64,000 nt of DNA from CAWJTV01 sp963845695 (GCA_963845695.1 CAWJTQ010000013.1:744001-808000), one strand, 5' to 3'. Shown: positions 38,932-48,817, counted from the first letter of the stretch. Numbers and translations: made by a program. The notes: a model not told the origin generated them from the letters alone.

Positions 38932-38949
38932 GGCGGGAATTGCACCCGC
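38932..38949 (+). repeat. 18-bp direct repeat, right copy (tRNA/tmRNA-end-like)
   Basis: Identical to 34059-34076 (GGCGGGAATTGCACCCGC). Here the surrounding TGGAGGCGGCGGG is closer to a reversed tRNA/tmRNA 3' end with TCCA, and CGCCGCC follows, so the arm could pair. No anticodon or tag domain is found next to it. Confidence 0.55.
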
Positions 38950-38988
38950 CGCCTCGGATTATCAAATGGTTCTGACCATTGCCTCTGT

Positions 38989-39053
38989 GGAACCGCTGGT
39001 GTCAGGTGGAACCGCTGGTGTCAGGAACCGCTGGTGGGAACCGCTGGTGTCAG
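38989..39053 (+). repeat. Four tandem copies of GGAACCGCTGGTGTCAG
   Basis: Units at 38989-39005, 39008-39024, about 39024-39036 (truncated) and 39037-39053. They sit immediately upstream of the group II intron. The inverted form CTGACACCAGC is found just beyond the intron at 41047-41057. Confidence 0.75.
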
Positions 39054-39591
39054 ATCTGTTTGTGCGCCGTGCAAAGTCGAGGATCTTCAGCGGGTGCGAT
39101 TCCCGCCTGGCAACTGGGTCGCTCCAGCCAGTAGCTATCGGAGCGGCGGTGGAGGTAACGAAACCGTCGGAGCCTTCGAGACCAACGCGTCGCTGTGGCG
39201 ATGCGGCGAGCAGGCAGGCCGTAACCTGAGTGAACGTCGAGCAGGCCTCGAACTGACCAATGTGGACGCCGACCCGGCCCATCGACGGGGAAGGCCGCAG
39301 CCGCTGGCGAGCCAGGAAACGGTGGGCATACACCGTCCCGCGAGCGATCCGACCCAGTGGGCCACCGGGGTAATGACGACGGCATGTCTGTACACGGAGA
39401 TTCCTCGGAACACGGGAAACCCCAAGCCGTGAGGGCGCGTGACTCTCAACCGGACGCCCGCGAGGGACCGGCCGGGCGGCCTGGGGTGGCGGAGAGGCCC
39501 GTAGGACTGTCGACGCCGGGTAACTCCGGTCGAGGGAAGGGGCCTTGGTTCCAGGTCAACGCAGCCAGCGGCTGACAGCCGGGAGATTGGC

Positions 39592-40890
39592 GTGAGCCTA
39601 TCACCTCCACCCAAGGTTGGGACGTTGCAGACGCCGTTGCACACCAAAGCGAAGCACGCGCCCGATTATCGGTTCTACGCCCTGTATGACAAGATTGATC
39701 GCCGGGACGTCCTGGCCTTCGCCTACGAACGCTGCCGTGCCAACGGCGGTGCGCCGAGGATCGACGGCCAGAGTTTCGCCGATATCGAGTCGTCCGGGAC
39801 GGACCGATGGCTGGACGAACTGGCGGACGAACTTCGAGAGGAGACGTATCAACCCCGGCCGGTCCGACGCGTGTACATCCCCAAAGGGGATGGCAAGCAA
39901 AGGCCGCTGGGAATCCCTTGCATCAAAGACCGTGTGGTCGAGATGGCTGCAGTGCTGGTCTTGGAGCCGATCTTCGAGGCCGACCTGGAACCGGAACAAC
40001 ACGCCTACCGCCCGGAGCGCAGCGCCCTGGACGCCGTTGGCCAAGTGGAACGGCGGCTCAGGACGGGGCACACCGAGGTGGTGGACGCGGACTTATCCGG
40101 ATATTTCGATAGTATCCCCCATGCCGAGTTGATGAAATCGGTGTCCCGGCGGATCAGCGACGGCCGCATCCTGCGGCTGATCAAGAGGTGGCTGGAGACG
40201 CCGGTGGCAGAGACCGACGCCAAAGGGCACCGCTGTCGAACGACCCGGAACAAGGACCAGGGGATGGGGACCCCGCAAGGGGCTCCGATCTCACCCTTGT
40301 TGTCAAACATCTACATGCGGTGCTTTGTGAAGGGATGGAAGTCTGGCGGACCCGAGCGACGTCTGGTCGCGCGGATCGTGAACGACGCGGACGACTTCGT
40401 CATCGGCTGTCGTGGTACGGCCGAGGAGGCCATGACCGTGATGCGGGGGATGATGTCCAAGCTGAAACTCACGGTGAACGAGACCAAGACGCGGCTCTGC
40501 CGCTTGCCGACCGAGACGTTCGACTTTCTCGGTTACACCCTGGGCCGGAACGACGACCGACGAACGGGCCAGGCCTACATCGGGCCCCGCCCCTCGCGGA
40601 CGAAGATCCATCGGCTGTGTAGCGAGATCAGTGACCTGACGACGCGAAAGACAACGGGGCTGGATGTCGCGGCGCAGATGGGTCGGATCAACCGCAAACT
40701 ACGTGATTGGTCCCACGATTTTCGCATCGACACCATCAACCCGGCCTATCGCCAAGTCAACCACCCCATCCGCTACCGGGTGCGTCCGTGGTTGTGCGCG
40801 AAGTTCACGGTCCGGGGTCAGGGGACGACACGATACCCTGACGCCTACCTGTACCAGGAGTTGGGGCTCTACCGACTCCAACGAACGTAG
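39592..40890 (+). CDS. ltrA: Group II intron reverse transcriptase/maturase, DADD variant
   Basis: 432 residues. RT blocks are intact: YIPKGDGKQRPLGIPCIKDR, LEPIFEADLEPEQHAYRPER, VVDADLSGYFDSIPH (first catalytic Asp), GTPQGAPISPLLSNIYM, then IVNDADDFVIGC, KLTVNETKTRLC and FDFLGYTLG. A maturase X-domain (INRKLRDWSHDF...AYRQVNHPIRYRVRPWL) closes the protein; there is no HNH endonuclease. The active-site box is normally YADD; here a GAC codon makes it DADD. The tyrosine helps position the incoming nucleotide, so activity may be reduced or lost. GTG 39592 is the likely start; no other long frame in the intron. Confidence 0.9.
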   Translation: MSLSPPPKVGTLQTPLHTKAKHAPDYRFYALYDKIDRRDVLAFAYERCRANGGAPRIDGQSFADIESSGTDRWLDELADELREETYQPRPVRRVYIPKGDGKQRPLGIPCIKDRVVEMAAVLVLEPIFEADLEPEQHAYRPERSALDAVGQVERRLRTGHTEVVDADLSGYFDSIPHAELMKSVSRRISDGRILRLIKRWLETPVAETDAKGHRCRTTRNKDQGMGTPQGAPISPLLSNIYMRCFVKGWKSGGPERRLVARIVNDADDFVIGCRGTAEEAMTVMRGMMSKLKLTVNETKTRLCRLPTETFDFLGYTLGRNDDRRTGQAYIGPRPSRTKIHRLCSEISDLTTRKTTGLDVAAQMGRINRKLRDWSHDFRIDTINPAYRQVNHPIRYRVRPWLCAKFTVRGQGTTRYPDAYLYQELGLYRLQRT

Positions 40891-40948
40891 CCGCGACCGG
40901 TTCGTGAGCGAAGGTGTGAACTCAACGATGAGAAACGCCTTGTCCCAA

Positions 40949-40982
40949 AGCTGGATGCGGGAAAACCGCCCGTCCAGTTTGA
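40949..40982 (+). ncRNA. Group II intron RNA domain V
   Basis: A 34-nt hairpin, AGCTGGATGCGGGAAAACCG followed by CCCGTCCAGTTTGA, with the AGC catalytic triad position, GAAA-type tetraloop and a two-base bulge as in domain V. Located 58 nt after the RT stop, as expected for the intron's catalytic core. Confidence 0.7.
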
Positions 40983-41168
40983 TGAGCGGGGAGTGGAAAC
41001 GGGGCATCTCGCTACCGCGCCACTCCTCGACTCTACTTCGGTCACCCTGACACCAGCCGTCCCTGCGTATCTTGCACGCGCGGTCCGACGACACCGAAGC
41101 ACCCACAGGGGTTGCCTCTGGCCTTCTGCGGGCTGGATCAAGCCGCTCCACCTGGCCGCTGGGATGCG

Positions 41169-41213
41169 CGTTGTAGGGTGGGTCGAACGCCGCAAGGCGT
41201 GAGGCCCACCGAA
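41169..41213. repeat. Single arm of the GTAGGGTGGGTCGA repeat
   Basis: TTGTAGGGTGGGTCGAACGC...GGCGTGAGGCCCACCGAA matches one arm of the palindrome at about 15296-15396 (its right arm reversed). It lies just before the stop of the cytochrome gene. Confidence 0.6.
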
Positions 41214-41217
41214 CCCC

Positions 41218-44200
41218 TCACCGCAATGTCGACAAGAATTCCAGCAAGTCCGCCACCTGCGGGGCCGTCAGATCGCGGAGCAACAGGTCGGGCATGAGTG
41301 ACCGCGGCTGGGACACGAGCCGCTCCACCTGGCCGCTGGGGACGCGCACCGTCTTGCCCTGCGCGTCCTTGAGGACCACCTCGCTCGCTGATTTCTGAAC
41401 GAGCAGGCCGGTCAGGACTCGGCCGTCCTTGGTCTCGAGCAGGTAGGAAACGTACTGGGGATCGATCGTCCGGGAGGGTTCGAGGATCTGGTCGAGCAAG
41501 GCGATACGGTCGTACTTGAGTCCGATCCCGGTCAGGTCGGGCCCGACCGATTCGCCGATGTTGCCGACCTTGTGGCAACTCTTGCACTGGGCGGTAGGGT
41601 TCGTGGTGAAGACCGAACGCCCGCGCGGCATCACCGCGGATTGCCAGGATCGCGGCTCGGTCGACCACGTCGCCCAGCCGCTTGACCCGCTCGCTTTCGG
41701 GAATGAACCGCTCGAACAGGTCGCGGACCTCGACGTCCGGATTCGCACGCACGATCGCCACGACCTCGCGACGAACCGACTCGGAAGCCCCACCATGGTC
41801 GATCCAGCCGAGCAGCGACAGCGCCCCGCGGGTTGACGAGGTCAGCCGGCGGATCGCCGCGAGTTGGTCGGGGTCGGGAGACCCGCGCCCAGCGCGGTCG
41901 GGGTCGGGAGACCCGCGCCGAGCGCGGGGAGATCCGCGCCCCGTGTGGTCGCCGACACGGAGCGATTCGAGCGCGGCGCGGTCCTCGGCGGGGATCGCCG
42001 CGACCCCGCCGGACGAGTCCGGCTTCGGTACGGGCATCGCGGCAATCCAGTCGTGGATCATCCGGACCGCGCGGCACGTCGACCTCAACCGAGCCGAGCC
42101 GGGGCATCCGGCCCCCGCCCATCTTGGCGACGCGATAGTACAGCACCGAGCGCGTCGGATCCCCCGGCGCGATGATCCGGGCGCCGGCGATCTGGAACGT
42201 CCCCTGGATGGGCCGGACGTCCACGGTCCTGGTGGCGTCGAGCGGCACTTCGAAACCCAGGGCGATGTTCGCCGTGCCCCCGGCGTTGAACTGGTGGCAG
42301 TGGGAGCAATTCGTCTGGAGGTACGACCGCGCCCGATCGGCGAGGCCGGCCGACTCATCGTAAGGATTGACCAGCCTCGGCAACCGGGCCGGCTCCGGTG
42401 TCCATGCCAGGAGCCCGGCTTCCGACAACGCCGTCAACTGGTTGACCGGGACGCCCTTCTCGTTCTGGGTCCGATTCATCTGGAGCGTGTTGACGCCCAG
42501 CGGCGAGGCGGACTGGAAACCGAAGATCGTCGTCTTCTTCTCGACCCAGGGATTATGGCAGAGGACACACTCGGCGCGGGTGTGGATGCGATGAGTCCGC
42601 TCCCGGCGCCTGGTGGGTGCGTTCGGGTCGTCGATCGCGATCGTCCGGGTCGTCCCCGCGGTATCGGCCAGCACGGCGTCGGACTGGTCGTCATTCCAGA
42701 CGTACGAATACGGCCGCCATGCGCCGTCGAGCAGGTGGAGGACCTGGGTTTCCCCCCGGCGTCGGCCGACCGGCTTTCCGTCCGCGGTCCCGACGTAGAC
42801 GGTCCGGACCAGCACGGAGCCGTCGGGAAAGCGCCAGTTGCCTTGAGGGTCGAGGCCGACGCGTCCGTCGTTGGGGACGGCCAGGAACCGCTCGGCCGTC
42901 GCACCGTCGGCCCAGAGCTCGGAGTTGATCGAGTAGGGGATCACCCCCGGGGCCGGCCGGTGGTCCCGCGTCGAGGCGAACAGGCCGGTCTCGCTCAGCC
43001 GGCGCGGGAAGTCGTGCTTCGCCTTCGCGGCCGGGTTGCGGATCAGGCGGTAGATCTGGTGCGTCCGGTCGTGGTTGACCAGGTAGAGCTCTCCGTCGTT
43101 GGACTCACCAAAGGCGGCCAGGTGGATCGGCGTCCGGGCGAGCTCCTGTCGCCAGGTGACGGTGTCGCCCGAGCAGCGAAGCCCCCAGACCGTGCCCGTC
43201 TGATAGTCGCCGTAGACGTAGACGCCTGCCAGCTCGGGCAATCGCGTTCCGTGGTAGACATAACCGCCGGTAATCGAAGCAGCCTCGGAGTGGGGATGCG
43301 CGACCATCGGCGGCAGGATGGGCGTCGGTCCCCGCCGGGCTTCCACGTTCACCGGCTGGGGCCCTTCCATGACGCTCCAGCCATAATTGCCCCCGCGCTT
43401 GACCTTGTCGATCATCTCCCAGAGCTCCCAACCGACGTCGCCGACCCACAGATCGCCGGTGGCCCGGTCGAAGCTCATCCGCCAGGGGTTCCGGAAGCCG
43501 AAGGACCAGATCTCGGGCCGGACGCCCGGCACCTTCACAAATGGATTGTCGGGCGGAATGCGGTACGGCTTGCCGGGCTCGGTGTGGTCGACGTCGATGC
43601 GAAGGATGCTCGAGAGCAGGTCCGAGCAATCCTGCCCGGTCAACTTGATGTCGGGAGGTGAAGGGGCGGTCCCATCACCCGTGGAGATATACAGATACCC
43701 ATCGTTGCCGAAATCGAGGCAGCCGCCGTTATGACCCCCCGACCAGAATCTCAGGAGGACTTTCTCGCTCTTCGGGTCGATGACGGGAGGATCGCTCCGA
43801 TTTGCCTCGAATCGAGCGACGACCGAGCCATCCTCCACGTCATTTCTGAGGACGTAACAGACATAGACATAGCGATTCTCATCGAACTTGGGATGAAAGG
43901 CGAGTCCGTAGAGCGCCGTCAGGCCGGGGTGGACCCTGGCGAGGTCGATCGCGAGATCGACCCTGGTGGCGCCAGGGTCGTTCGGGAAGGAGCCGATCCG
44001 CCCGGGGAGCTCGCCGACGAAGAGCCGGTTCGTTCCCCTGGCCGGGACCAGCACGACGGGGAACTGGAGCTTCACGCGAGGGAAGGCCGGCTCGACATGA
44101 AACGGCGGTGGGGGTTCGGGCGTGCCGATCATCCGGGAACTTGTCCAGGGCACGCGCAGCGATCGCTCGCCGGCGCGGCCCTCCCTCGTGCCGATGCCGA

Positions 44201-44267
44201 TCGTACCAGCGGCCATCAACGCCAAAACGACCCCACGTCGGATCCTTGCTGGGCGGGGGCTCCTCAT
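41218..44267 (-). CDS. PQQ-dependent sugar dehydrogenase fused to multiheme cytochrome c (frameshifted)
   Basis: From ATG 44267 a signal peptide (VLALMAAGTIGIGTREGRA) leads into a six-bladed soluble glucose-dehydrogenase-like propeller (TALYGLAFHPKFDENRYVYV, SGGHNGGCLDFGNDGYLYIS, FGFRNPWRMSFDRATGDLWV, NYGWSVMEGP, GGYVYHGTRLPELAGVYVYG). Next comes a middle domain with the first heme site CVLCH, then CSHCH, and, after frame changes near 42075 and 41600, CKSCH with LTGIGLKYDRIALLDQILEP and a heme-associated tail to 41218. Both breaks are in GC-dinucleotide runs. Likely periplasmic oxidoreductase passing electrons from a sugar or alcohol to c-hemes. A 27-bp intragenic repeat lies in the linker at 41870-41926. 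Confidence 0.8.
41870..41926 (-). repeat. Tandem copies of the RGSPDP intragenic repeat
   Basis: Two 27-bp copies, 41870-41896 and 41900-41926 (one mismatch between them), and a degenerate third piece after 41927. On the coding strand they read ARRGSPDPDRAGRGSPDPDQ. The second copy is identical to the reverse complement of 28904-28930. Confidence 0.75.
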
Positions 44268-44605
44268 CCGTTGCGTTCCTCTCAGAGCTTGTGAAAGAAG
44301 TGGATTGCAGATTCCGAATTCCAAATTCCAGAATCATAAACCCTTGGCGGATCAGGGTTAATATTCATTTGGAATCTTGCATTCGTTATCTTGGAATCGA
44401 TTCTTTCACAGCCTCTCAGGTTGATCTTGAACTTGCCCGATGTCCCGGGCCAGGCTAACATCCCGTCCCGTGTCCTGGCCGATGCGCTGTGGTCCGCAGG
44501 GCAGGGCATCTTCGCATCACGATCGCCACGCGGCATTCGGAGCGCGTGATTCGAATGTCCTGCTCGTCATTCTCAAGCCATTATCATGGTCTGCCGGCCG
44601 CCTCG
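44268..44605. other. Divergent intergenic region
   Basis: About 340 bp between the cytochrome gene (leftward) and the glycosyltransferase (rightward); promoters for both should lie here. It contains AT-richer GATTGCAGATTCC-type heptamers around 44300-44340, related to the tandem array at 50395, but no clear -35/-10 pair. Confidence 0.4.
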
Positions 44606-46204
44606 ATGTCGACGGGGCCCACCCCGGACGCGGCCGTCCGGTTCGTGGAACGAGCGACTTGGGCGTTCGTGGGCCTGGGGGTGCTCCTGCGGATCGCGCG
44701 GTACGCGATGGACTTTCCCCTCTGGTGGGATGAGGCGTTCGTCGCGGTCAACTTCATCCGTCGCGACTACCTCGACCTGCTTCGTCCGCTTGACTACGGG
44801 CAGGTCTGTCCGGTGCTGTTCCTCTGGGCCGAGCTGACGGTCGTGAAGCTGCTGGGCTTCTCCGAGTGGTCGCTCCGGCTGTTCCCCCTGATCTGCGCCC
44901 TGGTCAGCGTCGGGCTGTTCCGCCATCTGGCCGGCCGGGTCATGCGTGGGATTCCGCTTCTCCTGGCAGTGGCCATCTTCGCGGTGTCCTTCCACCCGAT
45001 CCGGCACGCCGCGGACGTCAAGCCCTATGCGTCGGACCTGCTCGCGGCCCTGGGCCTGCTGGTGGCAGCTTTCGAATGGTTGCGAGACCGGGAGCGGGCC
45101 GGGGGGATGTGGGCCCTCGCGGTGCTGGCGCCGATCGCGATCGCGCTGTCGCACCCGTCGATCTTCGTCGCCGGGGGGCTCGCGCTGGGGCTGGCGCCGG
45201 CGGTTATGAAGGCCAGGCGACGAGATGTCGGGATCGCCTACGCCACATTCGTCCTGAGCACGGCCGGAGTGTTCCTCGCCCTGTATGCCGCGTTCACCCG
45301 CGCCCAGGCGGCGGCCACCCTGACGCTCATGCAGGCTCAGTGGGGCGCGGCGTTCCCGCCGGTGGACGACCCGGTGGCCCTGATGCGATGGCTGGCCACC
45401 GTGCATACCGGGAGCATGTTCGCCTACCCGTGTGGGGGTGAGCGCGGGGCCAGTAGCCTGACTCTGATCGTCTTCGCCGTGGGGGTGGTCGTTCTGTGGT
45501 GCCGGCGTCAACGGACGATCGTGCTGGCCGGCCTGGCACCGTTCGGCATGGCCCTCGCCGCGGCGGCGTTGCGGCGGTATCCCTACGGCGGCGTGGCCGA
45601 CGGCTCCCCCGCGCGGGTCATGCAATACCTGGTGCCGAGCATCTGCCTCCTCGCCGGCCTCGGCGCCTCGGCGTTCCTGGCACGGATCACCGATCCCCGG
45701 CTTCGGCTCCGGGTCCTGCGCGCCGGTCTGGTCGGCCTCGCCGCGATCGGGATCACTCCGCTGGTCGTCGACGCGTTCCACCCGTTCCGAGCGATCCATG
45801 CCCAGCGGGCCCGGCAGTTCGCACGGCGGTTCTGGCCCGACTTCGTCCGCGATGCCGAGCCGGTCTGCCTGCGCTGGGATCTCGGCCTCGGCGATTGGAA
45901 TTCGACGAACCTGAACGTCGCCGTGTATCTCTGCAATCAGATGATCTACTCTCCGCAACGCCGGCAACATCGCGAACCTCGATGGGAGTCGGTCTCCGCG
46001 AGCCGGCCGCTCCGTTGCGTGCTGCCGCTCTCCGATCCGGCCGAGCCCCGGGTCGCCGCCTGGCTCCACGCCATGGAACAGGGCTATCACTTGCGGGACC
46101 GTCGGACGATCGTCGTCGACATGGCGGCGCCCCGGGCCAAGCCGCGCACCGAAAAGTACGTCGTCTATGAGTTCGTGCCGATCGAGCCGACGTCCGCCCA
46201 CCGC
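44606..46204 (+). CDS. GT39-like membrane glycosyltransferase (stop not in place)
   Basis: Integral membrane protein of the PMT/GT39 superfamily: RFVERATWAFVGLGVLLRIA then FPLWWDEAFVAVNFIRRDYL with the conserved acidic pair in a first periplasmic loop, LGFSEWSLRLFPLICALVSV, HAADVKPYASDLLAALGLLV and at least nine hydrophobic helices, then a soluble tail to YVVYEFVPIEP. Such enzymes transfer sugars from polyprenyl-phosphate donors. The frame stays open to 47092, but everything after about 46204 is antisense to the ankyrin gene, so the true stop has probably been lost by an indel; the end given is an estimate. ATG 44606 chosen; 44489 and 44555 are alternatives. Confidence 0.65.
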
Positions 46205-47131
46205 TCACTCGCCTCGGATCGCCATCAGTTCATCGAGGAATTCCTGGTCGTTTTTGGTGATGCGGAGGATGTGCTGTTGATCCTCTTTGGACAGGATGCT
46301 GCCGTGCTCGAGCAGGATGCGGAGCGTGCCCAACTGCCAACTGTGAATGGCGTATCCCACAGCATTGAATTCGTACAGGATCTCGTTGGCGGCGCCAGGA
46401 TGGTGCGCGAGCATCTGGCGCGTCCCTGCCTCGTCGCCGCAGGCCACGTAGCAACACAGATGCGCATCGGCCCCATGGTCGATCAAGTACTGAATCAGTT
46501 GGTCGCTGCATTGCTGCGACGTGCGGTGCAGTGCCGCGATGCCAACCGCGTCAGACCGATTGACATCCGCCCCGCGCTCGACCAGGAGCTTCACCGCTGC
46601 GAAGCGGTTGTTGTGGGCGGCGTGGAACAGTGCGGTTTTCCCTTGACGGTCTGGACTGTCAATCCGACTGCCGTCCCGATCCAGGATCGACGCGATGAGG
46701 TCGGTCCGCCCCGTCGCCGCGGCCGGGAACAGATCGATCTGTGCGTTGTGGTCGAGCAGCCGTTGAATGATTTCTTCGGCCGGCTCGAACTTCCACGGAC
46801 CGCCATGACAGGCTTCCATCAGAGCGGTCCCGCCACGGTGATCGAGAGCGTTCACGTCGGAATGATAGTGGAGGAGAATGTCGACGACGTCGAGGTGCCC
46901 CGCTCGCGCCGCAAAGTGCAAAGCGGTCATGCCATCCGGGGTGGTTGCCCGCGCCAAGTCCGGATTTCGCTTCAGCAGAATCTCGGCGTCGGTCGCCTTG
47001 CCGAGAATCGCGCATGTGAAAATATCAACCATGGCTCCATGCTCCAACAGAAAGTGGATGGGCTGCTGGTTGCGAAAAGCGCGGCGGTATAAAATGGCCT
47101 GCACGTGGTTCTCGATCACAAGCTGGTGCAT
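46205..47131 (-). CDS. Ankyrin-repeat protein
   Basis: About 308 residues from ATG 47131 (MHQLVIENHVQAILYRRAFR). Ankyrin units are clear: GMTALHFAARAGHLDVVDILLHYHSDVNALD, GGTALMEACHGG, QGKTALFHAAHNNRFAAVKLLVERGADVNRSD, VGIAALHRTSQQCSDQLIQYLIDHGADAH and LGTLRILLEHGS. No signal peptide, so probably a cytoplasmic protein-binding scaffold. AGGAG lies very close to the ATG. Faces the glycosyltransferase tail to tail. The codons 5' of 47131 are not family-like. Confidence 0.8.
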   Translation of the reverse strand: MHQLVIENHVQAILYRRAFRNQQPIHFLLEHGAMVDIFTCAILGKATDAEILLKRNPDLARATTPDGMTALHFAARAGHLDVVDILLHYHSDVNALDHRGGTALMEACHGGPWKFEPAEEIIQRLLDHNAQIDLFPAAATGRTDLIASILDRDGSRIDSPDRQGKTALFHAAHNNRFAAVKLLVERGADVNRSDAVGIAALHRTSQQCSDQLIQYLIDHGADAHLCCYVACGDEAGTRQMLAHHPGAANEILYEFNAVGYAIHSWQLGTLRILLEHGSILSKEDQQHILRITKNDQEFLDELMAIRGE

Positions 47132-47162
47132 GCTCCTTCCGGGCGGACGGGAAAGGTTGGTT

Positions 47163-47723
47163 TCACGGTATCTGCCCCTTCCTTGCGGAGTGAACTTCAA
47201 GAGACGGCCTGTCGCCTGCGACTCGACGGCCGCGCGAGCGCCACACGCGAACGATGACGACCGTGCCGCCGACAAACCCGATCAAGTAGCTGGTGTCATG
47301 TGCCCAGAGGTCGCCGAGGAACCGCGCGTGCCGGTCGTGGGGGATGTGCGAGGCCAACGGGTCCAGCAGGTAAACGGTACCGATCCGACCCAGGATGAAG
47401 CCCACGACGCCGGCCAGCAGGGCCGAGACACCCATCACGGCCAGGAGGGTGAAGATCGGCCGCACCAGTGACGACACGCTGCGTTTCGGGCGGCGTCCGG
47501 CCCGGGCGGCGAGGGCCAGGGGGATCCCCAGCAGCAGGCCGGCCCACCAGGTCGCGATGATCCCCCAGCCGATCCCGAGCAGGGTGGGAGACTCCGTGTC
47601 AAAGACCGGCGGATGGCCGATGGTGAAGTACTCGACGCAGACGCGGGCCGTGATCTGATCGTGCAAGATCCCGTAGACCACCGCCGCGGCGATGCTCAGC
47701 ACGACAATCGCGACGCCGTGCAT
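47163..47723 (-). CDS. Conserved planctomycete membrane protein
   Basis: 186 residues: MHGVAIVVLSIAAAVVYGIL, DQITARVCVEYFTIGHPP, LLGIGWGIIATWWAGLLLGIPLALAA, FTLLAVMGVSALLAGVVGFILG and YLIGFVGGTVVIVRVW. Four transmembrane helices with a conserved EYFTIGHPP stretch between the first two. I know the type only as hypothetical integral membrane proteins of planctomycetes. Ends 32 nt before the ankyrin gene on the same strand, so the two may share a transcript. Confidence 0.75.
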   Translation of the reverse strand: MHGVAIVVLSIAAAVVYGILHDQITARVCVEYFTIGHPPVFDTESPTLLGIGWGIIATWWAGLLLGIPLALAARAGRRPKRSVSSLVRPIFTLLAVMGVSALLAGVVGFILGRIGTVYLLDPLASHIPHDRHARFLGDLWAHDTSYLIGFVGGTVVIVRVWRSRGRRVAGDRPSLEVHSARKGQIP

Positions 47724-48817
47724 CCCGGTTCCTCCGCCTCCGAGTCCGAGTCGCTCGGGCCGGCCCTCCGGGAGCCCATCCCGAAACGCCGGTCCGGTCC
47801 GTGGGATCGCGGTGGATTGTATCGCCCTCCCACGCGATCAGGTAGATGTCCCGCAACGGGATCACACAGGCTCCGGGCGTATGTGGCCGGTTTGGGCTGG
47901 CGCGTCGCGGGTCGCCGCCCTGCGGGGATCGCCGGTCTGGCGGAACCGAGCCGGTTGCGATTCCCCAGGCGCTGGCCGATTGACCGGCAAGTCCTATCTG
48001 ATACATTAGACGAGCATCCCGTGCCGGAGACGGTACTGGGATCTCAACCGAGGGACGCCGATCGTGGCGCGCCGGATGACGGTATGCCCGGTCGAACGGC
48101 CCTCATGACTGACAGTGAACGATGCCAGGACTTCCGAACCGCGTGTCCCGCGAGGCGTTCCCACGTACGAGCTGATGCGGTTGTGAAGGCCGGGCGCCGA
48201 CAACATTCCCGACGATCTGAGACGACGACGAGGATCTCTCACGTGGCGGAAACCTGGGTCGCGCTCATCGGGGCACTGACCATCCTCTGGGCGATGGTGT
48301 CTCTGCGAGTGCTGCTGGCTGGCCGGTGTTCGCTTCCGGTGCGGATCGCGCATCGGGATCGCCGGCCGGGCTGGTCGTGCGCCGGCCAGGTTCTGAATCC
48401 CCGCGCGAGTTTTGCGGTGAGCTTTTCGCCGCGCCGACGGGCACTTGCGTTTCGGTGTTTGACCCGATTTCTTGGCGAGATGCCCCCGCTTCGAGGGCTG
48501 CGTCACGAACGCGGAGCGCGCTGTCACGACGGTGCGGAACCGAGCTGGGAACCTTGCCATCCGATCGAACCGCCTCGCCGACCCCGGCGAGTCTGCGGAA
48601 TGCTCGTTTGAGACGTTGACGGCGTGCGTGCCCTTTTTCGCCCGCTCGGCTCGGGATTGGCCGTTCGATGGAACGGACCGCCTGGGCCACCCTCCCATGG
48701 GCGCCTCCATGTGCCTGCGGTGTGATCCCCTCACGCCGGCTTCGCCGTCGCGGAGAGGCTGCGGACCGGGTCGTCGGTCGGAAGGCTTCGGCGGGCGAAT
48801 GAGGTGGACGGATTCCC
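47724..48817. other. Mostly gene-free region
   Basis: About 1.1 kb between a leftward membrane-protein gene and rightward rny. One doubtful small frame is listed at 48244. No RNA gene or clear promoter is recognisable. Confidence 0.4.
48244..48611 (+). CDS. Doubtful small membrane protein
   Basis: A GTG-start frame whose first 30 residues form a convincing helix (AETWVALIGALTILWAMVSL, RVLLAG) followed by an Arg/Pro-rich stretch with no protein character. Possibly a ~35-residue membrane peptide with a broken tail, or chance. Confidence 0.2.

Larger units (their letters stand above)
39062..41036 (+). mobile_element. Group II intron with internal reverse transcriptase gene
   Basis: The 5' end fits GTGCGCC at 39062, followed by domain I blocks (AGCGGGTGCGATTCCCGC, GGAGGTAACGAAACCGTCGG, CTGACCAATGTGGACGCC). 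The RT gene lies in domain IV. Domain V is recognisable at 40949-40982 with an AGC triad opening and GAAA-type loop, and domain VI follows to about CTCTAC at 41036. Ends are placed by pattern and could be off by a few bases. Length about 1.98 kb is normal for a bacterial group II intron. With the intron removed, 39043-39053 and 41047-41057 would form an 11-bp stem, so the insertion site is the loop of a hairpin. Confidence 0.75.

Noticed and set aside
38924..39432. Frames starting MEAAGIAPA or containing GGGGNCTR as proteins
   Set aside because: These are translations of the tRNA/tmRNA-end-like repeat and of intron RNA, a well-known source of false ORFs.
44573..46201. 542-codon minus-strand frame
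   Set aside because: Antisense of the membrane glycosyltransferase; composition is Arg/Pro/Gly/Gln-rich with no hydrophobic or domain features.
46205..47092. Extension of the glycosyltransferase frame to 47092
   Set aside because: This part is exactly antisense to well-formed ankyrin repeats and has no resemblance to glycosyltransferases.
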